A stretch of DNA of 64,000 bases from Methylobacterium sp. Leaf123 (GTDB lineage: Bacteria > Pseudomonadota > Alphaproteobacteria > Rhizobiales > Beijerinckiaceae): positions 53,981 through 117,980 of the forward strand of contig NZ_LMNS01000010.1 in NCBI RefSeq assembly GCF_001423405.1, given 5' to 3'. Each line of letters opens with the position of its first letter. The stretch's first letter is position 1. A program made the translations under genes and the position numbers. Below, in pieces: positions 39,617 to 48,720 of this stretch. The notes under the pieces were generated by a model, which was given only the letters and a program-made list of their open reading frames with translations, ran no database searches and was not told where the DNA came from.

Positions 39617-40069
39617 TCACGTATGCGGCAATGCCGGCGGGTTCGTCGCCCGTGCTTGGCCCATATCCTGGCCAACCCCTTGCCCCGCCCCTTGCCCGAC
39701 CCCTTGGCCCGCGCAGTCCCAGATGCTCAGGATCGCGCTGATGCGGCAGGATTCCATCAGGGCGATGTGATCGACCTTGCGCTCGCAGAAGGTCTTCAGC
39801 CGCTCCTGCGCCGAGGCGCCGACATCGACCGCGGGAAAGTCGTGATCGGTGATGAGCCAGACGCTGCGGCTGTAGATCTCGGGGCCTTCGGTCGCCACCG
39901 CACGGAAGATGTCGCGCTGGGTGAGCAGGCCCGTCACCGTCGCGTCGGCATCGCCCTCGACGACGACGAGCGCGCCCGTTCCCGGCTCGGCGAGGAGCTG
40001 CGCCGCCTCGGCCACGGATCGATCCCGGTGAATGGTGCGGACGCCACCGGCATCCGGCTCACGGCGCAT
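39617..40069 (-). CDS. CBS-domain protein with glycine-glutamine repeat tail
   Basis: A 150-residue protein with a CBS pair: TIHRDRSVAEAAQLLAEPGTGALVVVEGDADATVTGLLTQRDIFRAV, then DFPAVDVGASAQERLKTFCERKVDHIALMESCRISAILSIWD. CBS pairs sense adenosyl nucleotides. After the domain comes a short Gly-Gln-rich repeat (GQGVGQGAGQGVGQDMGQ). ATG 40069 is used since upstream sequence is non-coding in character; operator site g lies about 64 bases upstream. It heads a run of three minus-strand genes with the small protein and P-loop genes. Confidence 0.78.
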   Translation of the reverse strand: MRREPDAGGVRTIHRDRSVAEAAQLLAEPGTGALVVVEGDADATVTGLLTQRDIFRAVATEGPEIYSRSVWLITDHDFPAVDVGASAQERLKTFCERKVDHIALMESCRISAILSIWDCAGQGVGQGAGQGVGQDMGQARATNPPALPHT

Positions 40070-40132
40070 CGTTCCAAACACGGCGCTCCTCCATCGGCAT
40101 GCCTCTCGGACGGGGCCGCCTTGGAATGCAGG

Positions 40133-40150
40133 CTGGTATACAGCATACCT
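40133..40150. promoter_or_regulatory. Candidate oxalate-regulon operator, site g
   Basis: CTGGTATACAGCATACCT: GGTAT-N5-ATACC inverted repeat with a partial core (CTGGTATACAGC, 40133-40144), about 64 bases upstream of the CBS-protein start on the minus strand. Confidence 0.45.
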
Positions 40151-40605
40151 ATTGTCAATCCTGCGTTTTGAATTATGGTGCCGGCGACCGGGCGGGATTG
40201 GCAAAATCGAGCCGTTTAGCCGTCCTCCGTTAACTTGGTTCGGCATGATCCGAGGCATGTCCTGCCCCCTGATTCAGGGCCGCACGAAAGCCTAGCCGTC
40301 GTTCTCGCAGGGTGATCCCTGGGCCCCGGCGGAGCGAAGCGACGATGCCTTCCGGCTTTGAGAGCGCAGTCCGACGAGGGGGTAGCCGTTTCGTCAAAAC
40401 AATGCGCAGCGAAGTAAAGGGCCGGATCGGCCGATCCGACGGGTTCGAGTCGGAGGCACCTCCAAGACTTGACCGGACGAACGTCGTTGTCGGCTCACGC
40501 GGTCATTCCGCGTCAGAGAATACTTAAAGTCATATTCAAAAAATAATCGCGAAATTGAGCGGCCAAAAAGCTCGGAAAAATCGAGCGTACACTGGAGATA
40601 CGTCC
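40151..40605. other. Non-coding stretch upstream of the first OFA transporter
   Basis: About 450 bases. A perfect 16-bp palindrome CGGATCGG/CCGATCCG sits at 40423-40438, and an AT-rich promoter-like segment (AAAGTCATATTCAAAAAATAA) at about 40526-40547. I see no GGTATRCC word here and no gene. Confidence 0.5.
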
Positions 40606-41901
40606 ATGACCGAACCCACGACAACACACGTTCGACCACCGACGAACCGATGGCTGCAATTGCTGTTCGGCATCGTCTGCATGTGCATGATCGCCAACAT
40701 GCAGTACGGCTGGACGTTCTTCGTCAACCCGATGCAGGAGCGGCACGGCTGGGACCGCGCCGCGATCCAAGTCGCCTTCACCCTGTTCGTCCTCACCGAG
40801 ACTTGGCTGGTGCCGATCGAGGGCTGGTTCGTCGACAAGTACGGCCCGCGGGCCGTCACCCTCGTCGGCGGCCTGTTGTGCGGGCTGGCCTGGGTGATCA
40901 ACGCCTACGCCGACACGCTCTGGCTGCTCTATGTCGGGGCGGCCGTCGGCGGCACCGGTGCGGGCGCGGTCTACGGCACCTGCGTCGGCAACTCGCTGAA
41001 GTGGTTCCCCGACCGGCGCGGTCTGGCCGCCGGCCTCACCGCCATGGGCTTCGGCGCGGGCTCGGCTCTCACGGTCGTGCCGATCCAGGCGGTGATCCAC
41101 CATTACGGCTATGAGGCCGCCTTCTTCTGGTTCGGGATCGGCCAGGGTCTGATCGTGATGCTGATCGCCCTGTTCCTCGTCGCCCCGAAGAAGGGTCAGG
41201 TGCCCGAGATCGCCCGCGTCAGCCAGAGCCGGCGCGACTTCACGCCCGGCGAGATGGTGCGCACCCCGATCTTCTGGGTGATGTACGCGATGTTCGTGAT
41301 GATGGCGGCCGGCGGCCTGATGGCCACTGCCCAGCTCGGCCCCATCGCCAAGGACTTCCATATCGCCGACGTGCCGGTGAGCCTGCTGGGCATCACCCTG
41401 CCGGCGCTGACCTTCGCCGCTACGATCGACCGGGTGCTCAACGGCGTGACGCGCCCCCTCTTCGGCTGGATCTCGGACCATATCGGCCGTGAGAACACGA
41501 TGTTCCTTTCCTTCGGCATCGAGGGCGTGGGCATCTACATGTTGAGCCAGTTCGGCCAGGACCCGATCCTGTTCGTGATCCTGACCGGTCTGGTGTTCTT
41601 CGCCTGGGGCGAGATCTACTCGCTGTTCCCGGCGACCTGCGGCGACACCTTCGGCTCGAAATACGCTGCTACCAATGCCGGCCTGCTCTACACGGCCAAG
41701 GGCACGGCGGCGCTGATCGTGCCCTATACCAGCATCCTCACGACGATGACGGGGAGCTGGCACGCGGTGTTCCTGGCGGCCGCCGCGCTCAACATCCTCG
41801 CGGCGCTGATGGCGATCTTCGTCCTCAAGCCGATGCGGCAGGCCTACACCCGGGAGGCCGCCGTCTTGGAGGCCAAGCCGGGGACGGTTTCCGCCCACTG
41901 A
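40606..41901 (+). CDS. OFA-family MFS transporter 1 (oxalate:formate antiporter-like)
   Basis: A 431-residue major facilitator with 12 predicted membrane helices. The N-terminus LLFGIVCMCMIANMQYGWTFFVNPMQ and the central GWISDHIGRENTMFL loop are OFA-family signatures. Lys365 in LLYTAKGTAALIVP matches the substrate-binding Lys of OxlT TM11. Predicted function is electrogenic oxalate(out)/formate(in) exchange or oxalate uptake. GGAG lies eight bases before ATG 40606. A paralogue of similar length follows 263 bases later. Confidence 0.88.
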   Translation: MTEPTTTHVRPPTNRWLQLLFGIVCMCMIANMQYGWTFFVNPMQERHGWDRAAIQVAFTLFVLTETWLVPIEGWFVDKYGPRAVTLVGGLLCGLAWVINAYADTLWLLYVGAAVGGTGAGAVYGTCVGNSLKWFPDRRGLAAGLTAMGFGAGSALTVVPIQAVIHHYGYEAAFFWFGIGQGLIVMLIALFLVAPKKGQVPEIARVSQSRRDFTPGEMVRTPIFWVMYAMFVMMAAGGLMATAQLGPIAKDFHIADVPVSLLGITLPALTFAATIDRVLNGVTRPLFGWISDHIGRENTMFLSFGIEGVGIYMLSQFGQDPILFVILTGLVFFAWGEIYSLFPATCGDTFGSKYAATNAGLLYTAKGTAALIVPYTSILTTMTGSWHAVFLAAAALNILAALMAIFVLKPMRQAYTREAAVLEAKPGTVSAH

Positions 41902-41912
41902 GGCCGCGCACG

Positions 41913-41935
41913 GGCCGGGCCGCCGCCCGGCCTTT
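41913..41935 (+). terminator. Probable terminator after OFA transporter 1
   Basis: An 8-bp GGCCGGGC/GCCCGGCC stem (41913-41920 with 41925-41932) with a 4-base loop and a short TTT, 11 bases after the stop. The T-run is short, so termination may be partial. Confidence 0.5.
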
Positions 41936-42085
41936 CAAAGAATGTCGGCGCGTGCCGGGCCCAGACGCCCGGTGCGCGCCGATGCGTTTTCCCGTCCCGA
42001 CGCCGCGCAGTCCCTGAAGGGCTCCCGCCGACATAGTGGCCCCGGTGTGCCGGGTTGCCGCAGTGCACCGCCGGACTTTGCTGCT

Positions 42086-42102
42086 CTGGTATATTGTATG
42101 CC
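42086..42102. promoter_or_regulatory. Candidate oxalate-regulon operator, site d
   Basis: CTGGTATATTGTATGCC: one good half (CTGGTAT) and, after five bases, a matching ATGCC half; 62 bases upstream of the OFA transporter 2 start. Confidence 0.45.
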
Positions 42103-42164
42103 TTGCATCATTGTGCTTGATGCGGCGCCAGGGGAGCATACGACACGTTCAGGGAGAGAACCGG

Positions 42165-43490
42165 ATGGTACACCAACCGGTAGAGCAACACGGGTCACTC
42201 CAGGCGCCTTCGGATGCGCCGTCCGCCAAGTGGTGGCAGCTCGCCTTCGGCGTGCTCTGCATGGCCATGATCGCCAACCTTCAGTACGGCTGGACGCTCT
42301 TCGTCGATCCGATCGATGCGCAGCACCAATGGGGGCGCACGGCGATCCAGTTCGCCTTCACGATCTTCGTCGCCACGGAAACCTGGCTCGTTCCGATCGA
42401 GACATGGTTCGTCGATCGCTACGGGCCGAGCGTCGTGGTCGGCTTCGGCGGCGTCATGATCGCCCTATCCTGGACCTTGAACGCCTACGCCAACTCGCTC
42501 TCTCTGCTCTACGCCGCGGCGGTGATCGGCGGCATCGGCGCCGGCTCGGTCTACGGCACCTGCGTCGGCAACGCCCTGAAATGGTTCCCGGACCGCCGCG
42601 GTCTGGCGGCGGGTGCGACGGCGGCGGGCTTCGGCGCGGGCGCGGCGATCACCGTGGTCCCGATCGCCCACATGATCGCCGCGAGCGGCTACCAGAAGGC
42701 CTTCCTCGTCTTCGGGCTCGGCCAGGGATTGGTCGTCGTCCTGCTGTCCTTCCTGCTGCGCAAGCCGTCCTTCGCCGTGCCGATCCGGCGCAAGAACCTG
42801 CGCCTGCCCCAGACCAAGATCGACCGCAGCCCGAAGGAGGCGGTGCGCACCCCCGTCTTCTGGACGATGTACGCGATGTTCGTGATGGTCGCCTCCGGCG
42901 GCCTGATGGCGGCGGCGCAGATCGCGCCGATCGCGCACGACTTCAAAGTCGCCGACGTGACGATGAACCTGTTCGGCCTGCAGATGGCCGCGCTCACCCT
43001 GGCGATCTCGCTCGATCGTATCTTCGACGGGTTCGGCCGGCCGTTCTTCGGTTGGGTGTCCGACAATATCGGCCGCGAGAACACGATGTTCATCGCCTTC
43101 GTGATCGCCGCGACGGCCTGCATCCTGCTCCTCGGCTACGGGCGTAACCCGGTCGTCTTCGTCCTGTGCACGGCGATGTATTTCGGCGTGTTCGGGGAGA
43201 TCTACTCGCTGTTCCCAGCGACCTGCGGCGACACCTTCGGCTCGAAATACGCCGCCAGCAATGCCGGCCTCCTCTATACGGCCAAGGGGACGGCCGCCTT
43301 CCTCGTCCCCTTCGCCAGCGTGCTGTCGGCGTCCTACGGCTGGTCGGCGGTGTTCGGCCTCATCATCGTGCTGAACATCCTGGCTGCGGCACTGGCGGTC
43401 TTCGTGCTGAAGCCGATGCGGCGGCGCTACCTCGCGGCGGAGGCCGAGATCGCCGACGCGGCGGAGGCCCGCGCCGTGAAGCTGGCCTGA
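42165..43490 (+). CDS. OFA-family MFS transporter 2 (oxalate:formate antiporter-like)
   Basis: A 441-residue major facilitator, clearly paralogous to the preceding gene (shared YGWTLFVDPI, TETWLVPIETWFVDRYGP, SDNIGRENTMF and EIYSLFPATCGDTFGSKYA blocks). Lys374 in LLYTAKGTAAFLVP corresponds to the OxlT substrate lysine. It differs mainly in the cytoplasmic loop between the two six-helix halves, which is more basic. AGGGAGAG precedes ATG 42165, and operator-like site d lies 62 bases upstream, unlike transporter 1. The two may differ in direction, affinity or regulation. Confidence 0.88.
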   Translation: MVHQPVEQHGSLQAPSDAPSAKWWQLAFGVLCMAMIANLQYGWTLFVDPIDAQHQWGRTAIQFAFTIFVATETWLVPIETWFVDRYGPSVVVGFGGVMIALSWTLNAYANSLSLLYAAAVIGGIGAGSVYGTCVGNALKWFPDRRGLAAGATAAGFGAGAAITVVPIAHMIAASGYQKAFLVFGLGQGLVVVLLSFLLRKPSFAVPIRRKNLRLPQTKIDRSPKEAVRTPVFWTMYAMFVMVASGGLMAAAQIAPIAHDFKVADVTMNLFGLQMAALTLAISLDRIFDGFGRPFFGWVSDNIGRENTMFIAFVIAATACILLLGYGRNPVVFVLCTAMYFGVFGEIYSLFPATCGDTFGSKYAASNAGLLYTAKGTAAFLVPFASVLSASYGWSAVFGLIIVLNILAAALAVFVLKPMRRRYLAAEAEIADAAEARAVKLA

Positions 43491-43773
43491 GGGTCGCGAA
43501 CGATGGCCCACCGCCTCGACGGCTCGTGTCGAGGGGGTGGGCGCCCTCATCAACTTCCCCGCGCCGACCCGTCGGCCGACGACATCAAGTCAGGCCTTCG
43601 GCCGGAGCCGAGACCTAGACTGACCATCGTGCGGGATTGAACAAAGCCGTTGGTTGGTGTGCACAAGTCGGCGCAACCAGGCCGGCAGAGTACCGAGTTG
43701 CCGTTTCAACCTATGTTTCATTTACTGTGGCCGTGGGAAGGGAATCTCCGATCGTGATCGGGAGATTCGCAGG

Positions 43774-46119
43774 GTGTCGGACTTCACTTCTCACCGTGTC
43801 GGCCGCTTTCTGGCGGCCCTGGCCTTGATGGTGGCGTCCGGTTCGTCGTTCGCGCAGGTCGCGGTCAGCAACGAACCGGATCCGCTGGTGGAAAACCTCC
43901 GGGTCGCGCCCAACGCATCCGTGATGGGAATGTGGTCGCCGGTGCGAGGCTGGCCGTTGGTCGGCATCCACGCGACGCTGATGCCCTCCGGCACCGTCAT
44001 GACCTACGGCACCGCCCTCGGGGAGGACGCGCATGACGGGCGCACCTTCGACCTGTGGGACCCGGCCCGCGGCCTCGACGATCCCGCCGCGCACTACACC
44101 CTGCCGAACGCGCAGTTCGTCGACAGCTTCTGCAGCGCCGCCGCCTTCCTCAAGACGGGTGCGATGCTGATCTCCGGCGGCAGTGCCTTCACCAACAATT
44201 ACTCGTCGCAGGCCAGCACCCTGTTCGACCCGAAGACCGCGACGCCGACCGCCGTCGCCTCGCAACTCGCGTATCCCCGCTGGTACGCCTCGATGCTGAC
44301 CCTGACGGACGGCCGCATCCTCATCACCGGCGGCGGCGCGCCCTACGTGACGAACGCCTTCAACGGGCCTGCCACGGCGATCGCCCAGGGCGACGTCTCG
44401 ATGACGCCGGAAGTCTACACGCCCGGCGCGGGCTGGAGCGCGCTGCCCGGCGCGACCAGCCGCGACGCGTTCGGCCCCGACTTCAATCGCTGGTGGTATC
44501 CGCGGATGTGGGTCGCACCGAACGGCCGGGTCTTCGGCATCTCCGCCGACAAGATGTGGTCGCTCGATCCGAACGGCCGCGGCGCCATCAGGACGCTCGG
44601 CAACTTCAAGACCAGCTTCGATGCGGTCCGCCGGCCGAATACCGGCCCGACATCGACGGCGGCGATGTTCGATGTCGGTCGGATCCTGCAGGTGGGCGGC
44701 AACGGGGCCACGAACGGCCACGCGATGCCCTCGAGCGCGGCCGCGACGGTGATCGATATCCGCGGCGCGGCCCCCATCCTGACCGAGGTGGCGCCGATGG
44801 CCAACCCGCGGCAATGGGCCAATTCGACGGTCCTCCCCGACGGCACCGTCGCCGTCACCGGCGGCTCCCGCTTTGCCGACGATGCGGGCGCCGATGCCGT
44901 CTATCCGGCCGAACTCTGGGATCCCCGCACCGGCCGCTGGAAGACGGGCGCGAGTGCCGCGACCTATCGCGGCTATCACTCGGCGGCGGTGCTCCTGCCC
45001 AACGCCACCGTTCTGGTGACCGGCGGGGGCGTTCCCGGTCCGGTCACGAACTTCAACACCGAGATCTACTATCCGCCCTACCTGTTCAGGACGGATAAGG
45101 GCCAGCAGGTGCTCGCGCCGCGTCCGCGCGTCGCCAGCGTCAATGCCAAGACCTTCGAATACGGCGCGCGGCTGACGGCCTCGCTCGCGGGTGACGACAC
45201 CATTTCCAGGGTCGCCCTCGTCGCCCTGGGGACGACGACGCACAGCTTCGACAGCAGCCAGCGCTACATCCCGGCGGCCTTCTCGCAGACCGGCCGGACC
45301 GTTTCGGTGGTGATGCCGAACAACGCCAACATCGCTCCTCCGGGCTACTACATGGCCTTCCTGCTCGACGCGGCGGGTGTTCCCGCGAACGGCATCATCG
45401 TGTCGATCGGCGGGATGGCCCCGCCCGTCGCGGGGCCGATCGGGAAGGGGCCGATCAAGGCTCAGATCGGCGAGCTCTCGAAGCGCATCTCGCGCGGTCG
45501 CGACGGCACGACCGTCGTCGTGAACTCTCAGACCGGGACGCTCTGGCGGCTGACGGGCGGCCAGACTTCCGCGCAGATCCCCGCCCCGAAGCCGATGGCG
45601 GACGTGGCCGTCGTGACGACCAACAGCATCTACGGCCTGGCCACCGATGGCAGCATCCTGCGCTACAACGGCAGCGCCTGGAAGCAGGTCGGGTGGGGCG
45701 GCCGGACGATCTCCGCCTCGGAGGATGGGACCGTCGTCATCACGAACATCGAGGACAACATCTACGTCAAGAACGCTGACGACGACGTGGAGGCCTGGAG
45801 CTACATGCCCGGCGCAGCACGCCGTGTCGTGCCGATGAGCCGGAAGGGCTACTGGGCGATCGGGATGGACAGCAACGTCTACCGGATCGAGGAGAGCGGA
45901 AAATGGACCGAGGTCGGCCATAGCGTCGGCGACCTCGCGACCGCTGGAGACGGCCGCATCGCCGTCACCAACAAGTTCACCAACGAGATCTGGACCAAGC
46001 TCGGCGACGACGTCACCCCGAACTGGCAGTTCAATCCGACGAAGGCCGTCAGCCTGGCGGTCGCGCGAGGGGGAAGCCTCGTCACGATCAGCCCGGACGG
46101 CAAAGTCTATCGGGAATAG
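43774..46119 (+). CDS. Secreted copper-radical oxidase (glyoxal/galactose-oxidase-like) with C-terminal beta-propeller
   Basis: A 781-residue exported enzyme. GTG 43774 with GGGAG upstream gives a signal peptide (RFLAALALMVASGSSFA). Kelch-type repeats (LISGGSAF, ILITGGGAP, ILQVGGNGA, VTGGSRF) form a seven-bladed propeller. The copper-radical residues appear complete: Cys120 (DSFCSAAAFL) facing Tyr171 (YPRWYASM), the Tyr401-His402 pair (RGYHSAAVLLPN) and His490 (TTTHSFDSSQRYIP) in the Ig-like DUF1929 domain. After about residue 560 a second, tectonin-like propeller of short W/G/Y repeats is added. Such enzymes oxidise aldehydes (glyoxal to glyoxylate/oxalate) or alcohols, releasing H2O2. Confidence 0.82.
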   Translation: MSDFTSHRVGRFLAALALMVASGSSFAQVAVSNEPDPLVENLRVAPNASVMGMWSPVRGWPLVGIHATLMPSGTVMTYGTALGEDAHDGRTFDLWDPARGLDDPAAHYTLPNAQFVDSFCSAAAFLKTGAMLISGGSAFTNNYSSQASTLFDPKTATPTAVASQLAYPRWYASMLTLTDGRILITGGGAPYVTNAFNGPATAIAQGDVSMTPEVYTPGAGWSALPGATSRDAFGPDFNRWWYPRMWVAPNGRVFGISADKMWSLDPNGRGAIRTLGNFKTSFDAVRRPNTGPTSTAAMFDVGRILQVGGNGATNGHAMPSSAAATVIDIRGAAPILTEVAPMANPRQWANSTVLPDGTVAVTGGSRFADDAGADAVYPAELWDPRTGRWKTGASAATYRGYHSAAVLLPNATVLVTGGGVPGPVTNFNTEIYYPPYLFRTDKGQQVLAPRPRVASVNAKTFEYGARLTASLAGDDTISRVALVALGTTTHSFDSSQRYIPAAFSQTGRTVSVVMPNNANIAPPGYYMAFLLDAAGVPANGIIVSIGGMAPPVAGPIGKGPIKAQIGELSKRISRGRDGTTVVVNSQTGTLWRLTGGQTSAQIPAPKPMADVAVVTTNSIYGLATDGSILRYNGSAWKQVGWGGRTISASEDGTVVITNIEDNIYVKNADDDVEAWSYMPGAARRVVPMSRKGYWAIGMDSNVYRIEESGKWTEVGHSVGDLATAGDGRIAVTNKFTNEIWTKLGDDVTPNWQFNPTKAVSLAVARGGSLVTISPDGKVYRE

Positions 46120-46163
46120 CCTCGGCCCTCGCCGAGGATGCCTTCAACCGCTTCGCGGTATCA

Positions 46164-46188
46164 GGCGGGCCGATGATTTCGGCCCGCC
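46164..46188. other. Hairpin downstream of the copper-radical oxidase gene
   Basis: Perfect 10-bp stem (46164-46173 with 46179-46188), loop of five, no U-tract. Probably an mRNA 3'-end structure. Confidence 0.45.
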
Positions 46189-46439
46189 GCGACTCCGGCG
46201 GCCGGCCCACGGCGAGGCCGGTGCGCGCTTCAAGACCGTGCTGCGTGTGATCAGAAGCCGCTGACGAGATATCGGCCGTCGGCCTCCGTTCGGCGATCAT
46301 GGCCGCCGGGAGGTCCACCTCCCCACGCGTCAGGCCGAAAACCCTCGATCGCACGGCGCCTTGCCTCCCCTGTTTCGACCGCTCCCCCGGCGCTTCCCGC
46401 GTGCGGGTGCAAAGCCATGCGTTTCGTTTGACCGGCCTA

Positions 46440-46458
46440 TTGGTATTTGGTATGCCAG
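46440..46458. promoter_or_regulatory. Candidate oxalate-regulon operator, site e (oxc)
   Basis: TTGGTAT-N5-ATGCCAG with the core TTGGTATGCCAG at 46447-46458, 140 bases upstream of the oxc start, in an otherwise non-coding 480-base gap (46120-46598). Confidence 0.6.
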
Positions 46459-46598
46459 TTGTGTCGCAACAAGACCGGCCGCCCGAGACCGGTCCGCACG
46501 CCGCGTGCGGCGCAGCAGCAGGCGCGAAACGAGCCCGGCCCGACGCCATCGGGCCTCGCGCCGGACAAGAGCATCCGCACCACAAGGGAGAACGCCGC

Positions 46599-48356
46599 AT
46601 GACCGTCCAGGCCCAGAACATCGACGCGATCACCGCGGGCGCCGTGCCCCATGAGGAGCCCGCCCTGACGGACGGCTTCCACCTCGTCATCGACGCGCTC
46701 AAGCTCAACGGCATCGAGACGATCTACAACGTGCCCGGCATCCCGATCACCGATCTCGGCCGGCTCGCCCAGGCCGAGGGCCTGCGCGTCATCTCCTTCC
46801 GCCACGAGCAGAACGCGGGCAACGCCGCCGCGATCGCCGGCTTCCTCACCAAGAAGCCGGGCATCTGCCTCACCGTTTCCGCGCCGGGCTTCCTCAACGG
46901 CCTGACCGCGCTTGCCAACGCCACCACCAACTGTTTCCCGATGATCCTGATCTCCGGCTCCTCCGAGCGCGAGATCGTCGATCTCCAGCAGGGCGACTAC
47001 GAGGAGATGGACCAGCTCGCCATCGCTAAGCCGCTGTGCAAGGCCGCGTTCCGCGTGCTGCACGCCGCCGATATCGGCATCGGCGTGGCACGCGCCATCC
47101 GCGCGGCGGTCTCCGGCCGGCCCGGCGGCGTCTACCTCGATCTGCCCGCCAAGCTGTTCTCGCAGGTCATCGACGGCGCGCTCGGCGCGAAGTCGCTGGT
47201 GAAGGTGATCGACGCGGCCCCGGCCCAGCTTCCCGCTCCGGCCTCCGTCGCACGGGCGCTGGACCTGCTGAAATCGGCCGAGCGTCCGCTCATCATCCTC
47301 GGCAAGGGTGCAGCCTACGCCCAGGCCGACGAGGCCGTGCGCGCGCTCGTCGAGGAGAGCGGCATCCCCTACGTGCCGATGAGCATGGCCAAGGGCCTCC
47401 TGCCCGACACCCACCCGCTCTCGGCCGGCGCGGCGCGCTCCACCGCGCTCAAGGATTCCGACGTGGTGGTACTGATCGGCGCGCGCCTGAACTGGCTGCT
47501 CTCCCACGGCAAGGGCAAGACCTGGGGCGAGCCCGGCTCGAAGCGCTTCATCCAGATCGACATCGAGCCGCGCGAGATGGACTCGAACGTCGAGATCGCA
47601 GCCCCCATGGTCGGCGACATCGGCTCCTGCGTCGAGGCGCTGCTCGCCGGCATCCGTCAGGATTGGAAGGGCGCCCCCGCCGGCTGGCTCGAGACGCTGC
47701 GGAGCAAGCGCGAGGCGAACATCGCCAAGATGGCCCCGAAGCTGATGAAGAACACCGCGCCGATGGACTTCCACTCGGCGCTCGGCGCGCTGCGGACCGT
47801 GATCAAGGAGCGGCCCGACGCGATCCTCGTCAACGAGGGCGCCAACACCCTCGATCTCGCCCGCGGCATCATCGACATGTACCAGCCGCGTAAGCGCCTG
47901 GACGTCGGCACCTGGGGCGTGATGGGCATCGGCATGGGCTTTGCGGTCGCGGCGGCTGTCGAGACCGGCAAGCCGGTGCTGGCGGTGGAGGGCGACTCGG
48001 CCTTCGGCTTCTCCGGCATGGAGGTGGAAACCATCTGCCGCTACGAACTGCCGGTCTGCATCGTGATCTTCAACAACAACGGCATCTATCGCGGCACCGA
48101 CACCGACCCGACCGGCCGCGATCCCGGCACCACCGTCTTCGTCAAGAATTCCCGCTACGACAAGATGATGGAAGCCTTCGGCGGCGTCGGCGTGAACGTC
48201 ACCACGCCGGACGAGCTGAAGCGGGCCGTGGACGCGGCGATGGATTCGGGCAAGCCGACCCTCATCAATGCGGAGATCGACCCGACCGCCGGCAGCGAGA
48301 GCGGCAATATCGGTAGCCTCAACCCGCAGAGCACCCTGAAGAAGAAGGGGGCCTGA
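46599..48356 (+). CDS. oxc: Oxalyl-CoA decarboxylase
   Basis: A 585-residue thiamine-diphosphate enzyme converting oxalyl-CoA to formyl-CoA and CO2. Glu70 in [16 protein letters not shown] activates the cofactor. [35 protein letters not shown] is the ThDP/Mg motif region; [44 protein letters not shown] is typical of Oxc. It has a slightly longer N-terminus (~14 residues) than the Oxalobacter enzyme. AAGGGAG precedes ATG 46599; a strong terminator follows. It works with the formyl-CoA transferases in the same cluster. Confidence 0.95.
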   Translation: MTVQAQNIDAITAGAVPHEEPALTDGFHLVIDALKLNGIETIYNVPGIPITDLGRLAQAEGLRVISFRHEQNAGNAAAIAGFLTKKPGICLTVSAPGFLNGLTALANATTNCFPMILISGSSEREIVDLQQGDYEEMDQLAIAKPLCKAAFRVLHAADIGIGVARAIRAAVSGRPGGVYLDLPAKLFSQVIDGALGAKSLVKVIDAAPAQLPAPASVARALDLLKSAERPLIILGKGAAYAQADEAVRALVEESGIPYVPMSMAKGLLPDTHPLSAGAARSTALKDSDVVVLIGARLNWLLSHGKGKTWGEPGSKRFIQIDIEPREMDSNVEIAAPMVGDIGSCVEALLAGIRQDWKGAPAGWLETLRSKREANIAKMAPKLMKNTAPMDFHSALGALRTVIKERPDAILVNEGANTLDLARGIIDMYQPRKRLDVGTWGVMGIGMGFAVAAAVETGKPVLAVEGDSAFGFSGMEVETICRYELPVCIVIFNNNGIYRGTDTDPTGRDPGTTVFVKNSRYDKMMEAFGGVGVNVTTPDELKRAVDAAMDSGKPTLINAEIDPTAGSESGNIGSLNPQSTLKKKGA

Positions 48357-48363
48357 GGCCGTC

Positions 48364-48462
48364 CTAGAGCCGTATCCGACCTGATTGCATCAGGCCGGCG
48401 TCTCTAGATCTTTGTTTTGACGCGCTTTCTTTCGCCGAACCGGCGTCCACTTCGTCGGAAAT
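48364..48462. repeat. Dispersed intergenic palindromic element, copy 2
   Basis: About 99 bases nearly matching copy 1 at 29809-29915: CTAGAGCCGTATCCGACCTG start, the GCATCAGGCCGGC core, then GATCTTTGTTTTGACGCGC and TTCGTCGGAA. It starts 8 bases after the oxc stop codon. Confidence 0.8.
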
Positions 48463-48468
48463 GAGCCG

Positions 48469-48500
48469 GACCGCGGTGCCGAAAGGCGCCGCGGTCTTTT
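48469..48500 (+). terminator. Intrinsic terminator of oxc
   Basis: A 12-bp stem (48469-48480 with 48485-48496, one G-T wobble), a GAAA tetraloop and TTTT at 48497-48500. Confidence 0.85.
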
Positions 48501-48558
48501 CGTCGGTTCACGGCCGGGGCTGCTGATCGGTGCCACGGCTCCGGCAATCACCCGCCTT

Positions 48559-48686
48559 CCTCATGCTGAGGTGCGGAGCGTCGAAGCACGCACGGACGAG
48601 GGCCCGAGGCGTCCCGGCCAAGGGCGCCCGGGCGATCGGTTCAGGCGTGCTTCGAGGCCCGCTCTCGCGGGCACCTCGGCATGAGG
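48559..48686. repeat. Long imperfect inverted repeat
   Basis: CCTCATGCTGAGGTGC at 48559-48574 pairs with 48671-48686 (15 of 16). Inner GAAGCACG/CGTGCTTC segments also pair. The whole 128-base unit can fold into one long branched hairpin, a form common among alphaproteobacterial dispersed intergenic elements. Confidence 0.65.
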
Positions 48687-48720
48687 GGCTTCGGGTCGGG
48701 TTCCATCAAAGGAATCTTCC

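Noticed and set aside
40436..40462. A GGGTTCGAGTC stretch resembling a tRNA T-arm
   Set aside because: The flanking bases do not form a proper 5-bp T stem with a 7-base loop, and no anticodon or acceptor stem precedes it.
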